Shown piece after piece: positions 14,610 through 23,145 of a stretch of DNA of 34,293 nucleotides. Numbering within the stretch: position 1 is the stretch's first letter; every line of letters begins with the position of its first letter. The notes below the pieces were generated by a model that was not told the origin of the DNA, ran no database searches, and saw only the letters and a program-made list of their open reading frames with translations. Origin of the DNA: an uncultured Lachnospiraceae bacterium (GTDB lineage: Bacteria > Bacillota > Clostridia > Lachnospirales > Lachnospiraceae); contig CARQVR010000028.1 in the NCBI GenBank assembly GCA_949051815.1, positions 1-34,293 of the forward strand, in the 5' to 3' direction. The translations under genes and the position numbers were made by a program.

Positions 14610-14639
14610 AAGTGTACCACCACAGATAGTACACTTGGT
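14607..14639. promoter_or_regulatory. inverted-repeat operator, probably for the GntR regulator
   Basis: ACTAAGTGTAC (14607-14617) and GTACACTTGGT (14629-14639) form an 11-bp inverted repeat with one mismatch around an 11-nt centre. It sits over the -10 and start region of the promoter. YtrA-type GntR proteins are known to bind such dyads in front of their own operon, and the regulator gene is immediately downstream. Confidence 0.65.
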
Positions 14640-14686
14640 ATTGTGCGTGGGGAGGGTATAATCCTGGGAAAGGAGTGGAGAGCATT

Positions 14687-15046
14687 ATGATCATCATAGA
14701 CTATAAAGATACCCGTCCGATCTATGAGCAGGTCGTGGAACGTTTCAAAACTTTGATTTTGAAGGGAGCGATACAGCCGGATGAGCAGATGCCGTCGGTC
14801 CGGAATCTGGCGATGGAGCTGTCCATCAATCCCAACACCATTCAGAAGGCGTATGCGGAGCTGGAGCGGCAGGACTTCATCTATACCGTGAAAGGCAGGG
14901 GAAGTTTTGTGTCCGGGGATGGGAAGCTTGTGGAGAAGAGAAAGAGGGAATGCCTGGAGGAGATTCTGCGGCTTGTGAGAGAGGTGCTGGAGCTTGGCAT
15001 GCCGAAGATGGAGCTTACTTTGGAAATAGAGAAGCTGCAGGTATGA
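14687..15046 (+). CDS. YtrA-type GntR-family transcriptional regulator
   Basis: A 119-residue repressor consisting of a GntR winged helix (residues 10-76: RPIYEQVVERFKTLI, then the MPSVRNLAMELSINPNTIQKAY recognition part and the VKGRGSFV wing) plus a short helical dimerisation tail. This small size is typical of the YtrA subfamily, which usually controls an ABC transporter operon. The ATG at 14687 begins the conserved IDYKDTRPIYEQ sequence, with AAAGGAG upstream; an in-frame GTG at 14675 overlaps that site and is not used. The gene starts the ytr-like operon, with the ABC ATPase 13 bp downstream. It probably represses its own promoter through the dyad at 14607-14639 and is released by an unknown ligand. 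Confidence 0.93.
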   Translation: MIIIDYKDTRPIYEQVVERFKTLILKGAIQPDEQMPSVRNLAMELSINPNTIQKAYAELERQDFIYTVKGRGSFVSGDGKLVEKRKRECLEEILRLVREVLELGMPKMELTLEIEKLQV

Positions 15047-15059
15047 AAGGAGGAACCTT

Positions 15060-15965
15060 ATGATAGAAATACATAATCTGACAAAGCGGTTTGAAGATAT
15101 CAGAGCCGTGGATGAAGTCAGCGTAGAAATCAGGGAAAAGACTGTGTTCGGCCTGATCGGCACCAACGGCGCGGGCAAGAGCACGGTGCTTCGTATGATA
15201 GCGGGCGTGCTAAAGCCGGACGAGGGCACGGTAGCAGTGGACAATATGCCCGTGTACGATAATGTGGAGGCGAAAAAGCGGCTGTTTTTTATCGCCGATG
15301 AGCCTTACTTTTTCGTCAACTCCAACGCGAGGGCGATGGAAAAGTATTACAGCGGTATTTACGAAGCGTTTGACAGGGAAGAGTTTTACCGTTATCTGGA
15401 GAAATTTAATCTGGACAGGAATCGCAAGGTCAGCACTTTTTCCAAGGGTATGAAAAAACAGCTCGCCCTGCTCCTTGGTATCTGTGCCCACACGAAATAT
15501 ATTCTGTGCGACGAGACGTTCGACGGGCTTGATCCGGTGATGAGGCAGGGCATCAAATCCATTTTTGCGAAGGAGATGGAGGAGCGGGGGCTGACTCCGG
15601 TGATCGCGTCCCATAACCTGCGGGAACTGGAGGATATATGCGATCATGTGGGGCTGTTACATAAGGGCGGCGTTCTGTTGTCCAGGGATTTGGAAGATAT
15701 GAAGTGCAATATCCAGAAAGTACAGTGTGTGTTTGGCGCCGTGGAGGATGAACGGAAGGCGTTAAGCGGGCTGGAAGTGTTAAAGAAGGAACAGAGGGGA
15801 TCTCTTTGCACGATTACGGCGCGCAGCACGAGGGAGGAAGTGGAGGCGCGGTTCGCCACGGTGGATACGATCTTTTACGAGGTGCTCCCGCTGTCTCTGG
15901 AGGAGATATTTATCAGTGAAACGGAGGTGGCAGGTTATGACATCAAGAAACTCATTCTGGGCTAG
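15060..15965 (+). CDS. ABC transporter ATPase, YtrB-like
   Basis: A 301-residue cytoplasmic ATP-binding subunit. Walker A is GTNGAGKS (34-41), the signature is FSKGMKKQ (127-134), a degenerate form of LSGGQ common in this subfamily, Walker B is ILCDE (148-152), and the switch His is 185. About 90 residues after the core form a subfamily-specific tail. AAAGGAGG 7 nt upstream fixes the start. The stop codon lies 29 nt inside the next gene, so translation is coupled to the permease that follows. Position and subfamily correspond to YtrB of Bacillus. Confidence 0.92.
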   Translation: MIEIHNLTKRFEDIRAVDEVSVEIREKTVFGLIGTNGAGKSTVLRMIAGVLKPDEGTVAVDNMPVYDNVEAKKRLFFIADEPYFFVNSNARAMEKYYSGIYEAFDREEFYRYLEKFNLDRNRKVSTFSKGMKKQLALLLGICAHTKYILCDETFDGLDPVMRQGIKSIFAKEMEERGLTPVIASHNLRELEDICDHVGLLHKGGVLLSRDLEDMKCNIQKVQCVFGAVEDERKALSGLEVLKKEQRGSLCTITARSTREEVEARFATVDTIFYEVLPLSLEEIFISETEVAGYDIKKLILG

Positions 15966-18075
15966 CTGCAGGGAAAATCATAAAAGGCGGATCTGGGTCT
16001 GGATCGTGGCGGTGCTGTCACAGCTTCTCATGTACGGCGGCATGACGATGATTTACTTAAGCCGGATCAGGGGCTTTCATGCGGACGGAAGCTTCAAAAC
16101 GCCGGGAGAATTTGAGCAGGCAATGTGTCAGGCGGCGAAAGATGCGCTGGGCTTCTCCGACAATCTGTACGGCTGTATTTTTATTCTGGCGGCAATTATC
16201 GGTATGCAGGGGTTCTCCTATCTGTTTGAGCAAAGAAAGGTGGACATGTATCACAGCGTTCCGGTGTCGAAAAACAGAAGATTCGCCGTGGTATATGTGA
16301 ACGGCCTGATGATTTATCTGACGGCTCATCTTTCGGGAATGGTTCTGGGTATGATCCTGTCGGCTGCGCAGGGAGCGGTGAACGGGGAGGTGCTGGCGGA
16401 GGCCGGAATTGCCTTTGTGTGGAACTTTTTCTTCTTTCTTGTCTGTTATCATCTGATGATTCTCGTGGTGATGCTGACAGGAAACCGGTTTGTAACGATC
16501 TCCCTGTTTCTGGCGGCTGCATTTTATGAGATAGCCCTGAACAGTATGTTTGAGAGACTGAGAAGTGTTTTTTTCGAAACATACTCCGTCCATTTTTTAC
16601 AGAGCAGACCGAAGTTTTCCGCACTTTATGACTATACGTCCAATATCTGGCAGCTTAAAAATATGCCGGATGCCGCGGCGGCGGCGCGTCTTTCCATGCC
16701 CCTTGTGGGGAAATGGATCGGCATTTCGGCGGTGCTTCTGGCTTTTGGCTGGTTTGCCTACAGAAAGCGCCCTTCCGAGACAGCAGGCAAGGCGGTTGCA
16801 CACCGCTTCTTAGAGCCGGTTTTCAAGGTGGCGGCAGCGATTCCCGCAGCGTTTACGACGGGTGCGCTCGTGTACGACACTTCCTATCAGAATGAGGCGC
16901 TGCTGGTGGCCAGTATGCTGGCCGGCGGATTGATTGTGTGCGCCGTCATGGAGGTGATTTACGATTTTGATATCAGAAGCCTGTTTCACCACCTGTTTTC
17001 CAGCGGCGTTGCGTTAGCCGGCATATTGGCAATATTTTGTGTCCATAAATGGGACTTATTCGGGTATGACAGTTATATTCCGGCGCAAAATAAAGTGGAG
17101 AGTATTGCAATTTCGGCGGGCGGGTACTATGATAGCTATTGGGACGAGAACTGGCAGTATGTCGAGCAGGGCAGGTTTGAAGCGGATCATATGTTTCTGA
17201 CGGACGTATCCCCTGTGCTGACCCTTGTCGAAGCGGCCGGACAGGCAGATCCGGAGGAGATGGAAGACAAGCGTTATGTGGAAATCCTTTACCGCTTACA
17301 TTCGGGCAGGCAGAAATCCAGAAGAATCCTGGTCGACTATGATGATCCTGATACGGAAGAGACGCTCAACCGGATTTTCCGCACGGACGCCTATCAGAAT
17401 GGCGTATTTCAGGTGATGCAGGATCAGAATCTGCTGGAGAACATGAACCGGATCTACTACAGCAACGGTCCTGCGCAGTCGGTGATTCCCGTGGAGGAGG
17501 CCGACAGACTGAAAGCCGCATGGCTTAAGGATATGGAGCAGTTTGACTTCACGCTTGTAAGGCATAACCGGCCCTGCGGTGTAATCTGTTTTGACTATAA
17601 AAATTATAACCGGAGACAGCTTCTTGTGTATAACAGCTTTGAAAACACGATTGCGGCACTGAAAGAGCTGGAGGCGTATTATCCGATGGAGCTTGACGCG
17701 GCGGATGTCGAGTCGGTTACGGTGACCTGCTACCACAATGAGCTGGCAGAGCAGGAGAATCCTGTGGATTACGGAATCGAAGCCAGAGCCGTGGCGGAGA
17801 CAGAGGCATGGGACTATACGGATTACAGCGTTTCCGAAACGTTCTATGAGGAAGAGCAGATCGCACAGATCCTGCCGCATCTTTACTGTAACCGGGTCGA
17901 TGCGCCGTGGAGCCGCTATAAGGATCTGGACGATAACTATTCCGTGGAGGTTGTATTTAAGAGAGATACGACTTATCCTTACGAGAGGGACAGCTATTAT
18001 TTCGCTTATTCCTTCTACGCAGAGCAGGTGCCGGCGTTTGTGGCTGAGGCCACGGCGTACACGGGTGAAGAGTAG
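15937..18075 (+). CDS. ABC-2-type permease with large extracytoplasmic domain, YtrC/YtrD-like
   Basis: A 712-residue membrane protein, the permease partner of the upstream ATPase. Membrane helices lie near residues 17-40, 75-95, 115-145, 155-180, 185-205, and after about 250 further helices (WIGISAVLLAFGWFAY, ALLVASMLAGGLIVCAVMEV, FSSGVALAGILAIFC). The KVDMYHSVPVSKNRRF loop is typical of this permease group. From about residue 375 a soluble region of about 335 residues follows, rich in Tyr, Asp and Glu, which probably lies outside; it may correspond to DUF6449, but I am not sure. I chose the ATG at 15937, preceded by GGAGG, over the GTG at 15916. Bacillus has two separate permeases (YtrC, YtrD) here, so one large protein may replace both. 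Confidence 0.75.
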   Translation: MTSRNSFWASCRENHKRRIWVWIVAVLSQLLMYGGMTMIYLSRIRGFHADGSFKTPGEFEQAMCQAAKDALGFSDNLYGCIFILAAIIGMQGFSYLFEQRKVDMYHSVPVSKNRRFAVVYVNGLMIYLTAHLSGMVLGMILSAAQGAVNGEVLAEAGIAFVWNFFFFLVCYHLMILVVMLTGNRFVTISLFLAAAFYEIALNSMFERLRSVFFETYSVHFLQSRPKFSALYDYTSNIWQLKNMPDAAAAARLSMPLVGKWIGISAVLLAFGWFAYRKRPSETAGKAVAHRFLEPVFKVAAAIPAAFTTGALVYDTSYQNEALLVASMLAGGLIVCAVMEVIYDFDIRSLFHHLFSSGVALAGILAIFCVHKWDLFGYDSYIPAQNKVESIAISAGGYYDSYWDENWQYVEQGRFEADHMFLTDVSPVLTLVEAAGQADPEEMEDKRYVEILYRLHSGRQKSRRILVDYDDPDTEETLNRIFRTDAYQNGVFQVMQDQNLLENMNRIYYSNGPAQSVIPVEEADRLKAAWLKDMEQFDFTLVRHNRPCGVICFDYKNYNRRQLLVYNSFENTIAALKELEAYYPMELDAADVESVTVTCYHNELAEQENPVDYGIEARAVAETEAWDYTDYSVSETFYEEEQIAQILPHLYCNRVDAPWSRYKDLDDNYSVEVVFKRDTTYPYERDSYYFAYSFYAEQVPAFVAEATAYTGEE

Positions 18076-18138
18076 AAGCGTTTTTCTTCGCATGATAATG
18101 AGCAGATAATGACAGGATGGAATGGAAAGGAAACGGAC

Positions 18139-18897
18139 GTGGACGATAACAGGTGGGATGAGCCTGTGATACAGGTAAAAGACCTCTATAAAGTATACCG
18201 GGTCGGAGAGGAGCGGGTGCGCGCCTTAAACGGCGTCAGCTTCTCCATCAGGCGGGGGTGCTTCTGCTCGATTGTAGGCGCCTCCGGCTCCGGCAAGTCC
18301 ACGCTGCTCAATATGCTGGCGGGACTGGAAAAACCGACCAAGGGCGAGATTGTGATTGCAGGGGAGCACATGGAAAAGAAGACGGAGAACCAGCTTGTGG
18401 CTTTCCGCAGGGAACATATCGGGTTTATTTTCCAGTCCTTTAATCTGATGGGTACCATGAACGCCATCGAGAATGTGGCTCTGCCGCTTACGTTTCAGGG
18501 CATGGACAGGAAGAGCCGCAACAAAAAGGCGGAGGAGATGCTGGATCTGGTGGGACTGACCAAACATAAAAAGCACCGTCCGAACCAGATGTCCGGCGGA
18601 CAGCAGCAGCGCGTGGGTGTGGCGAGGGCGCTGGTGGTAGAGCCGGAGATCATCTTTGCGGATGAGCCTACCGGCAATCTGGATTCCAACACCTCGGTGG
18701 AAGTTATGAACCTGATGAAGCGGGTGGTGCGGGAGAAAAACCAGACGTTAGTGATGGTTACCCACGACAATTATCTGGCGGGTTTTGCGGATATTGTGAT
18801 CCGGATCAGGGACGGAAAAATACTGGAAATCGACGAAAGAAGCGGGCAGGATATGCCGGAGGAGATTGCGGTGCAGGAGGAAGGACAGGAGAGATGA
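18139..18897 (+). CDS. ABC transporter ATPase, LolD/MacB/YtrE type
   Basis: A 252-residue ATPase of the MacB/LolD/FtsE group, which drives mechanotransmission-type permeases rather than a classical transport channel. Walker A is GASGSGKS (47-54), then QSFNLMGTMNAIENV at the Q-loop, the signature MSGGQQQR (151-158), Walker B IIFADE (171-176) and the H-loop His209. I prefer the GTG at 18139 because AAAGGA lies 7 nt before it; an ATG at 18109 in the same frame adds 10 residues but lacks a good site. The stop overlaps the next gene by 4 nt (ATGA). Its partner is the FtsX/MacB-like permease encoded two genes downstream. Confidence 0.9.
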   Translation: MDDNRWDEPVIQVKDLYKVYRVGEERVRALNGVSFSIRRGCFCSIVGASGSGKSTLLNMLAGLEKPTKGEIVIAGEHMEKKTENQLVAFRREHIGFIFQSFNLMGTMNAIENVALPLTFQGMDRKSRNKKAEEMLDLVGLTKHKKHRPNQMSGGQQQRVGVARALVVEPEIIFADEPTGNLDSNTSVEVMNLMKRVVREKNQTLVMVTHDNYLAGFADIVIRIRDGKILEIDERSGQDMPEEIAVQEEGQER

Positions 18898-20696
18898 GAG
18901 GAAAAATGGGAAGCTGTGGGAAAGCAGTGAGGCGTTTGGCGGGTGTGTTAGCCGGCCTGTTTTTTGCGTTGGCCGTTTCGGGGCCGGCAGGCTCGTGGGG
19001 CGAAGCGCTGGTGGTGCACGCGGAGGAAACGAAGGAGAGTGTCAGTGAGAACGATGCGGAAGAGACGAAATATATAGAGAGAAATTCCGACCGGGTGATC
19101 ACGGACGACGACCGCTTTGACGCCGACGAGGATCTGCTCTACTATATGCAGAGTCTGGAAGTGAAATATCATCTGGATGAGAAGATGATGGAAAGCCTGC
19201 ACAAAGTGTTCGACAGTGCGGTCTACTATATCGCCAACACGGAGATGTCCCTGACGGAAATGTGGGCCTATGTCAATTCCGTGAAATCGTCCATGGAATC
19301 CGCGGCGACAACGAAACTGTCTCAGACCACCAGCGAGTTTATACAGGTGGCGGACAACTGGCAGACGCCAGTGGTGAGCTACGGGCAGGGCGTGTCCATC
19401 GTGCTTCCTATCGTTAATTTTGGCACGGAAGAGCTAAACAACCTGATCGTGGAGCCTGTGATTTCCACGCTGGTGACGGAGTGGCCTTTTGAGCCGGATA
19501 CCACCAACTATTTGCAGACAGAGCCTTTTATTCCCGGATGCCAGACGAAAGAGGCGGCTATGGCAAACCGCAGGGAGTTTACGTTCCATTTTAAGACGAG
19601 AAGCGACGTGATGACGGGGTATTATCCCCTGAAATTTAAGATATCTTACACGAAAGCGGGCATCCGCAGCGAGGAGCCGGCGGAGCTTACGGTATATGTG
19701 AAGACCATCGGCAAGCCGGGCAGCGGCGTGATCGGCGGCAACGGGCAGGAGTCCTCAGGGTCCAAGCCCCGTATTGTGGTGACCGGCTTTGAGACGAATC
19801 CGGAGAAGGTCTTTGCGGGGGAAACGTTTACGCTGACGATTCATGTGAAAAATACGGCCAAGGACACGACGGTGACCAACGTGCTTTTCGACATGCAGGC
19901 AGCGCAGGAGGGGGAGGATAAAACCAACACATACTCCGCCTTTCTGCCAACGTCAGGGTCAAGTTCTGTCTACATGGAGAAAATCGCGCCTGACACTTCG
20001 GCGGATATTGTGATTGAAATGACGGCGAAGGCAGATCTGGCGCAGAAGCCTTATGTGCTGGACGTCAACATGAAGTATGACGCGGCAACAGTTTTTGACC
20101 TGACGGATAAGGCCAGCGTGTCAATCCCGATTTTGCAGGAGAGCCGTTTTGATACGAGCATTCCGGAGGTGGTGCCCGATAATATCGAGGTCGGTTCCCA
20201 GTCCAACGTGATGTTCAGCATATACAATACGGGTAAGACGACTCTCTATAATGTGCAGGTGAAATTTGTTGCCGACTCCATTGCGGAGGCATCGGCTTTT
20301 GTGGGTAATCTCCAGTCCGGCAACACGGGGAATGTGGATGTGATGCTGACGGGTGCGGCGCCTACGATGGACGATGGCATAGTGAAACTGGAAATCTCTT
20401 ATGAGGACGATGCGGGCAATGTGACCACGGCGGAAAAAGAGATCACCCTGTTTGTGAATGAGGCCATGATGGATGACGTGATGATGGGTGATGATATGAT
20501 GATGGGCGACGATATGATGATGGAAGGCGAAGGGGGCGGTAAGCCCAAAACCGGCCTGATCGTGGGCGGCGTCTCTGGCGCGGCTGCCGTGGTGGGAACA
20601 GGTCTTGGCGTATTCTTTAAGCTGCGCAAAAAGAAAAAGGCGGCGGCAGCCGAAGCAGCGGAGCTTGCGGAGCTGGAAAAGGATCTGCTCCAATAG
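18894..20696 (+). CDS. secreted, C-terminally anchored extracellular protein (COG1361/S-layer-domain-like)
   Basis: A 600-residue exported protein. A signal peptide (residues 1-43, cleavage likely VHA/EE) is followed by a helical part (about 60-150) and then beta-rich repeats of the COG1361/CARDB type: residues about 150-275, 295-405 (IVVTGFETNPEKVFAGETFTL begins one) and 415-525 (SQSNVMFSIYNTGKTTLYNV). A Met/Asp-rich stretch with repeated DDMMMG units (about 526-545) leads to one membrane helix (553-575) and a basic then acidic cytoplasmic tail ending ELEKDLLQ. It starts by 4-nt overlap with the LolD-type ATPase gene and is followed 28 bp later by the permease gene, so it is an integral part of the transporter operon. 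It takes the place where Gram-negative systems have the MacA adaptor; an adaptor or ligand-binding role is inference. Confidence 0.8.
   Translation: MRGKMGSCGKAVRRLAGVLAGLFFALAVSGPAGSWGEALVVHAEETKESVSENDAEETKYIERNSDRVITDDDRFDADEDLLYYMQSLEVKYHLDEKMMESLHKVFDSAVYYIANTEMSLTEMWAYVNSVKSSMESAATTKLSQTTSEFIQVADNWQTPVVSYGQGVSIVLPIVNFGTEELNNLIVEPVISTLVTEWPFEPDTTNYLQTEPFIPGCQTKEAAMANRREFTFHFKTRSDVMTGYYPLKFKISYTKAGIRSEEPAELTVYVKTIGKPGSGVIGGNGQESSGSKPRIVVTGFETNPEKVFAGETFTLTIHVKNTAKDTTVTNVLFDMQAAQEGEDKTNTYSAFLPTSGSSSVYMEKIAPDTSADIVIEMTAKADLAQKPYVLDVNMKYDAATVFDLTDKASVSIPILQESRFDTSIPEVVPDNIEVGSQSNVMFSIYNTGKTTLYNVQVKFVADSIAEASAFVGNLQSGNTGNVDVMLTGAAPTMDDGIVKLEISYEDDAGNVTTAEKEITLFVNEAMMDDVMMGDDMMMGDDMMMEGEGGGKPKTGLIVGGVSGAAAVVGTGLGVFFKLRKKKKAAAAEAAELAELEKDLLQ
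20480..20524 (+). repeat. in-frame 18-bp repeats encoding DDMMMG
   Basis: Imperfect copies of an 18-nt unit built on GATATGATGATGGG plus a GA(T/C) codon encode a Met/Asp-rich juxtamembrane stretch of the extracellular protein. It is likely prone to length change. Confidence 0.7.
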
Positions 20697-20724
20697 GAAG
20701 CTTTGACATGGCGTGGAGGTTTGG

Positions 20725-22077
20725 ATGAAGTTTCTTGATTTGCTGCGGATGAGCAGCAGTAATCTCTGGAAAAGAAAAGTGAGAACGATCCTGACGGTGC
20801 TCGGTGTGGTGATCGGTGTGGCGTCCATTGTGGTCATGGTGTCTCTTGGACTGGGACTGAGCCGCTCTCTGATGGCGCAGTACGAATCTTACGGGAGCCT
20901 GACGCAGGTGACGGTGAACGAACCGTGGGATGATTCTTCCTCGGAAGAGGTAAAACGGCTGGATCAGAAGCTGATTGACGAGATCCTTGCGATGGAGCAT
21001 GTGGAGTCGGTATATCCCATGCTGCGAACGCAGGCGCTTGCCAAGTACGGAAGCTACGAGGGGTATCTGCAGTTACAGGGACTGCCGCAGGCGTATTTCG
21101 AGGATCTGGATATCAAGGTGGGAGAGGGAAGACTTCCGGGGAACGACCAGAACCTGACCTTTTTCTACGGCTGTCAGGTGCTGCAGGACTTTTACAATTC
21201 CAAAGGGAGCGGCGGCAGCTATTGGCAGACAGGGGTATTGCCGGATATTGACCTGATGAAGGATCCTATTTTCGTGATTTTTGATATGGATGCCTACTAT
21301 GCGTCGGGCACGCCGGATGAGAACGGACAGACCCAGAAACCGCCGAAGAAATATCTGATCGAGACCTGCGGCGTGGAGGCGTCGCCCGGTGAGGACGAGT
21401 GGTCCCAGTACGGGTGGTATACCTACTGTGACATCGACGAGCTTATCAAGGAATTAAAAAAGATATTTAAGAATAAGAGGATTCCCGGACAGCCGGCGAC
21501 AAAGACCGGGAAGCCCTATAAGGAGATCTTTTATAACCAGCTTCTTGTGAACGTGGACAGCATGGAGAATGTGGTGCCCTTGCAGAAAGCACTGACGGAT
21601 CTGGGCTATAATGCGAACAGTCAGGCGGAGTGGGTGGAGTCTGAGCAGAAGACTATGGGTTACATTCAGGCGGTGCTCGGCGGCATCGGCGCGGTGTCCC
21701 TGTTTGTGGCAGCCATCGGCATCACTAACACAATGATGATGTCTATTTACGAGCGGACAAAAGAGATCGGTGTGATGAAGGTGCTTGGATGTGATCTTCG
21801 CAATATAGGCAGTCTGTTTCTGATGGAGGCCGGGTTTATCGGCTTTATCGGCGGCGTGATCGGTCTGATTCTGAGCTTTATTCTTTCCGTGGTGATCAAC
21901 AAGGTGGCGGCGGGCGCCAATGAATATATGGCGACTTCGGGCGGTATTTCCTATATTCCCGTCTGGCTGGTATTTCTGTCACTGGTGTTCGCGGTGATGG
22001 TGGGTATGGTAGCAGGGTTTTTTCCGGCGAGAAGAGCGATGCGCTTAAGCCCGCTTGCGGCGATCCGGAATGAATAA
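20725..22077 (+). CDS. FtsX/MacB-like ABC permease, YtrF-like
   Basis: A 450-residue permease with the MacB layout. One membrane helix lies near residues 20-43 (RTILTVLGVVIGVASIVVMVSLG), then comes an extracytoplasmic MacB-PCD-like domain to about 305. Three C-terminal helices form the FtsX domain: about 315-340, 370-395 and 415-440. The conserved ERTKEIGVMKVLGCDLRNI loop is the coupling helix to the ATPase, and the end PARRAMRLSPLAAIRNE is diagnostic. GGAGG 5 nt before the ATG fixes the start. It pairs with the ATPase at 18139-18897. Such pairs use ATP to move lipids or lipoproteins, to export peptides or to regulate cell-wall enzymes; which applies here is unknown. Confidence 0.9.
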   Translation: MKFLDLLRMSSSNLWKRKVRTILTVLGVVIGVASIVVMVSLGLGLSRSLMAQYESYGSLTQVTVNEPWDDSSSEEVKRLDQKLIDEILAMEHVESVYPMLRTQALAKYGSYEGYLQLQGLPQAYFEDLDIKVGEGRLPGNDQNLTFFYGCQVLQDFYNSKGSGGSYWQTGVLPDIDLMKDPIFVIFDMDAYYASGTPDENGQTQKPPKKYLIETCGVEASPGEDEWSQYGWYTYCDIDELIKELKKIFKNKRIPGQPATKTGKPYKEIFYNQLLVNVDSMENVVPLQKALTDLGYNANSQAEWVESEQKTMGYIQAVLGGIGAVSLFVAAIGITNTMMMSIYERTKEIGVMKVLGCDLRNIGSLFLMEAGFIGFIGGVIGLILSFILSVVINKVAAGANEYMATSGGISYIPVWLVFLSLVFAVMVGMVAGFFPARRAMRLSPLAAIRNE

Positions 22078-22121
22078 GGAATCTGTGTGTCAGTGCGGAT
22101 TGTGAATGGAGAGAATACGGT

Positions 22122-22964
22122 ATGCGGAAAAAATCAGGTGTTTTGGCAGGAATTTTGATCATAGGATTGTGTGCCGGATGCGGTCAGAGGGAAAATGCGG
22201 CGCGGGAGCAGGAAACTGTTGGCGTGTTGGATGAAGCTGACGGTTCGGATGATGCGGTGGCCGGAGAATCGGACGCAGACGGCGGAAATGATACATCCGA
22301 TGCGGCCGGCGGACAGGCAGTGACAATGCAGGAAAACGAAGAAACGGCACCGTCCGCAGAGGAAGAAGAGCCCGATGAAACGGGGTTAGACATACCTGAC
22401 AACGGCAGGAGGCTCACATCGGCGGAATTGGAAGAGTATACGGAATGGGTACAGGATCGCTCCAATTACGGATTTCTTTTGTCTGACTGGGAAAATCCCG
22501 CGCAGATTGATCTCTATCAGGTGTTTTATAGCGGCGCGGGTATAGCCAGAGAGGGGACGGAAGAGGAGAAACAGGCGCATCTGGCGCGTTGGAACCAACC
22601 GGAAATCTATACGGATTTCTGGGCGATGGACAAGGAGGACGTGGATGCGCTTCTCGTGGACAAGACAGGATTTACCTACGACGAGCTTGTGATGAAAGGC
22701 AGCGTAGGGATGGAGGACTGGTATTACGCAGAAACGGACAGTTTCTGTGCGGAGATCGGAGATACCAACTACTGTCAGTTTGTATGTACGGGTGGCGTGA
22801 CCAACGAGGAGGGCACGGTTGTCACATTGCAGTGCGATGGAGACGACTGGGTGCGGACATGCGAGGTCGAAGTGATCATTATTTCGGAGCCTTGGGGTAT
22901 TGTTGGCAACCATATTACAGAGGGTATGGTTCTTGACAGTTTTCTCATGGACGGGATATCATGA
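22122..22964 (+). CDS. putative lipoprotein of unknown function
   Basis: A 280-residue exported protein. The N-terminus has a short basic stretch, a hydrophobic core and a lipobox-like end (LCAGC), with Cys20 as the likely lipidated residue; Cys at -3 is slightly unusual. Residues 21-92 are a low-complexity linker rich in Asp, Glu, Ala, Gly and Ser. The C-terminal part (93-280) starts LTSAELEEYTEWVQDRSNYGF and is probably a compact domain with three or more Cys (around 207-250); I do not recognise it. It lies 44 bp after the FtsX-like permease on the same strand without a terminator and could be the last gene of the ytr-like operon, perhaps an outside sensor or a cargo. Confidence 0.75.
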   Translation: MRKKSGVLAGILIIGLCAGCGQRENAAREQETVGVLDEADGSDDAVAGESDADGGNDTSDAAGGQAVTMQENEETAPSAEEEEPDETGLDIPDNGRRLTSAELEEYTEWVQDRSNYGFLLSDWENPAQIDLYQVFYSGAGIAREGTEEEKQAHLARWNQPEIYTDFWAMDKEDVDALLVDKTGFTYDELVMKGSVGMEDWYYAETDSFCAEIGDTNYCQFVCTGGVTNEEGTVVTLQCDGDDWVRTCEVEVIIISEPWGIVGNHITEGMVLDSFLMDGIS

Positions 22965-23012
22965 TTCCCTGTATAAAAATGCTTGCTTTTTCCAGCCGGA
23001 GTGTTGTATGAT
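22933..23012 (+). promoter_or_regulatory. two candidate promoters of the repeat-protein gene
   Basis: P1 is TTGACA (22933-22938), 18 nt, TATCAT (22957-22962), overlapping the end of the lipoprotein gene. P2 is TTGCTT (22983-22988), 18 nt, TATGAT (23007-23012), with TTG in front of the -10. P1 has the better -35; either would leave a leader of more than 120 nt. Confidence 0.5.
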
Positions 23013-23049
23013 AGATTTACATAATTATTTATTATGGTAATCTTTGATG

Positions 23050-23092
23050 AAAAACCGAAATAGTTGCACAAATGGAAAGGGAATCGGTTTTT
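23050..23092 (+). other. leader hairpin before the repeat-protein gene
   Basis: AAAAACCGA (23050-23058) and TCGGTTTTT (23084-23092) form a 9-bp stem with a 25-nt loop in the 5' leader. The right arm ends in U's, so attenuation is possible. It does not match a riboswitch that I can recognise. Confidence 0.35.
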
Positions 23093-23145
23093 GCAAAGGG
23101 ATTTTTGATACGGATTGTGAATCTACACAGGATGGAGGCGTGCGC

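Noticed and set aside
14635..14661. TATAAT at 14656 as the main promoter of the GntR operon.
   Set aside because: The nearest -35-like TTGGTA leaves only 15 nt of spacer, so it is weaker than TTGACA-N18-TATACT, though not excluded.
20480..20524. Short tandem repeats that might suggest a CRISPR-like or VNTR locus.
   Set aside because: They are in frame inside a coding region, have no spacers and encode a Met/Asp stretch.
20703..20731. TTGACA before the FtsX-like permease gene as an internal promoter.
   Set aside because: No -10 element is found 16-18 nt downstream; the gene is well placed inside an operon.
23044..23145. Longer version of the repeat protein starting before its signal peptide.
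   Set aside because: It would bury the signal peptide; the ATG at 23146 has a GGAGG at ideal distance.
23013..23145. Possible riboswitch in the leader of the repeat-protein gene.
   Set aside because: Only one simple hairpin is visible; conserved cores of riboswitches known to me were not found.
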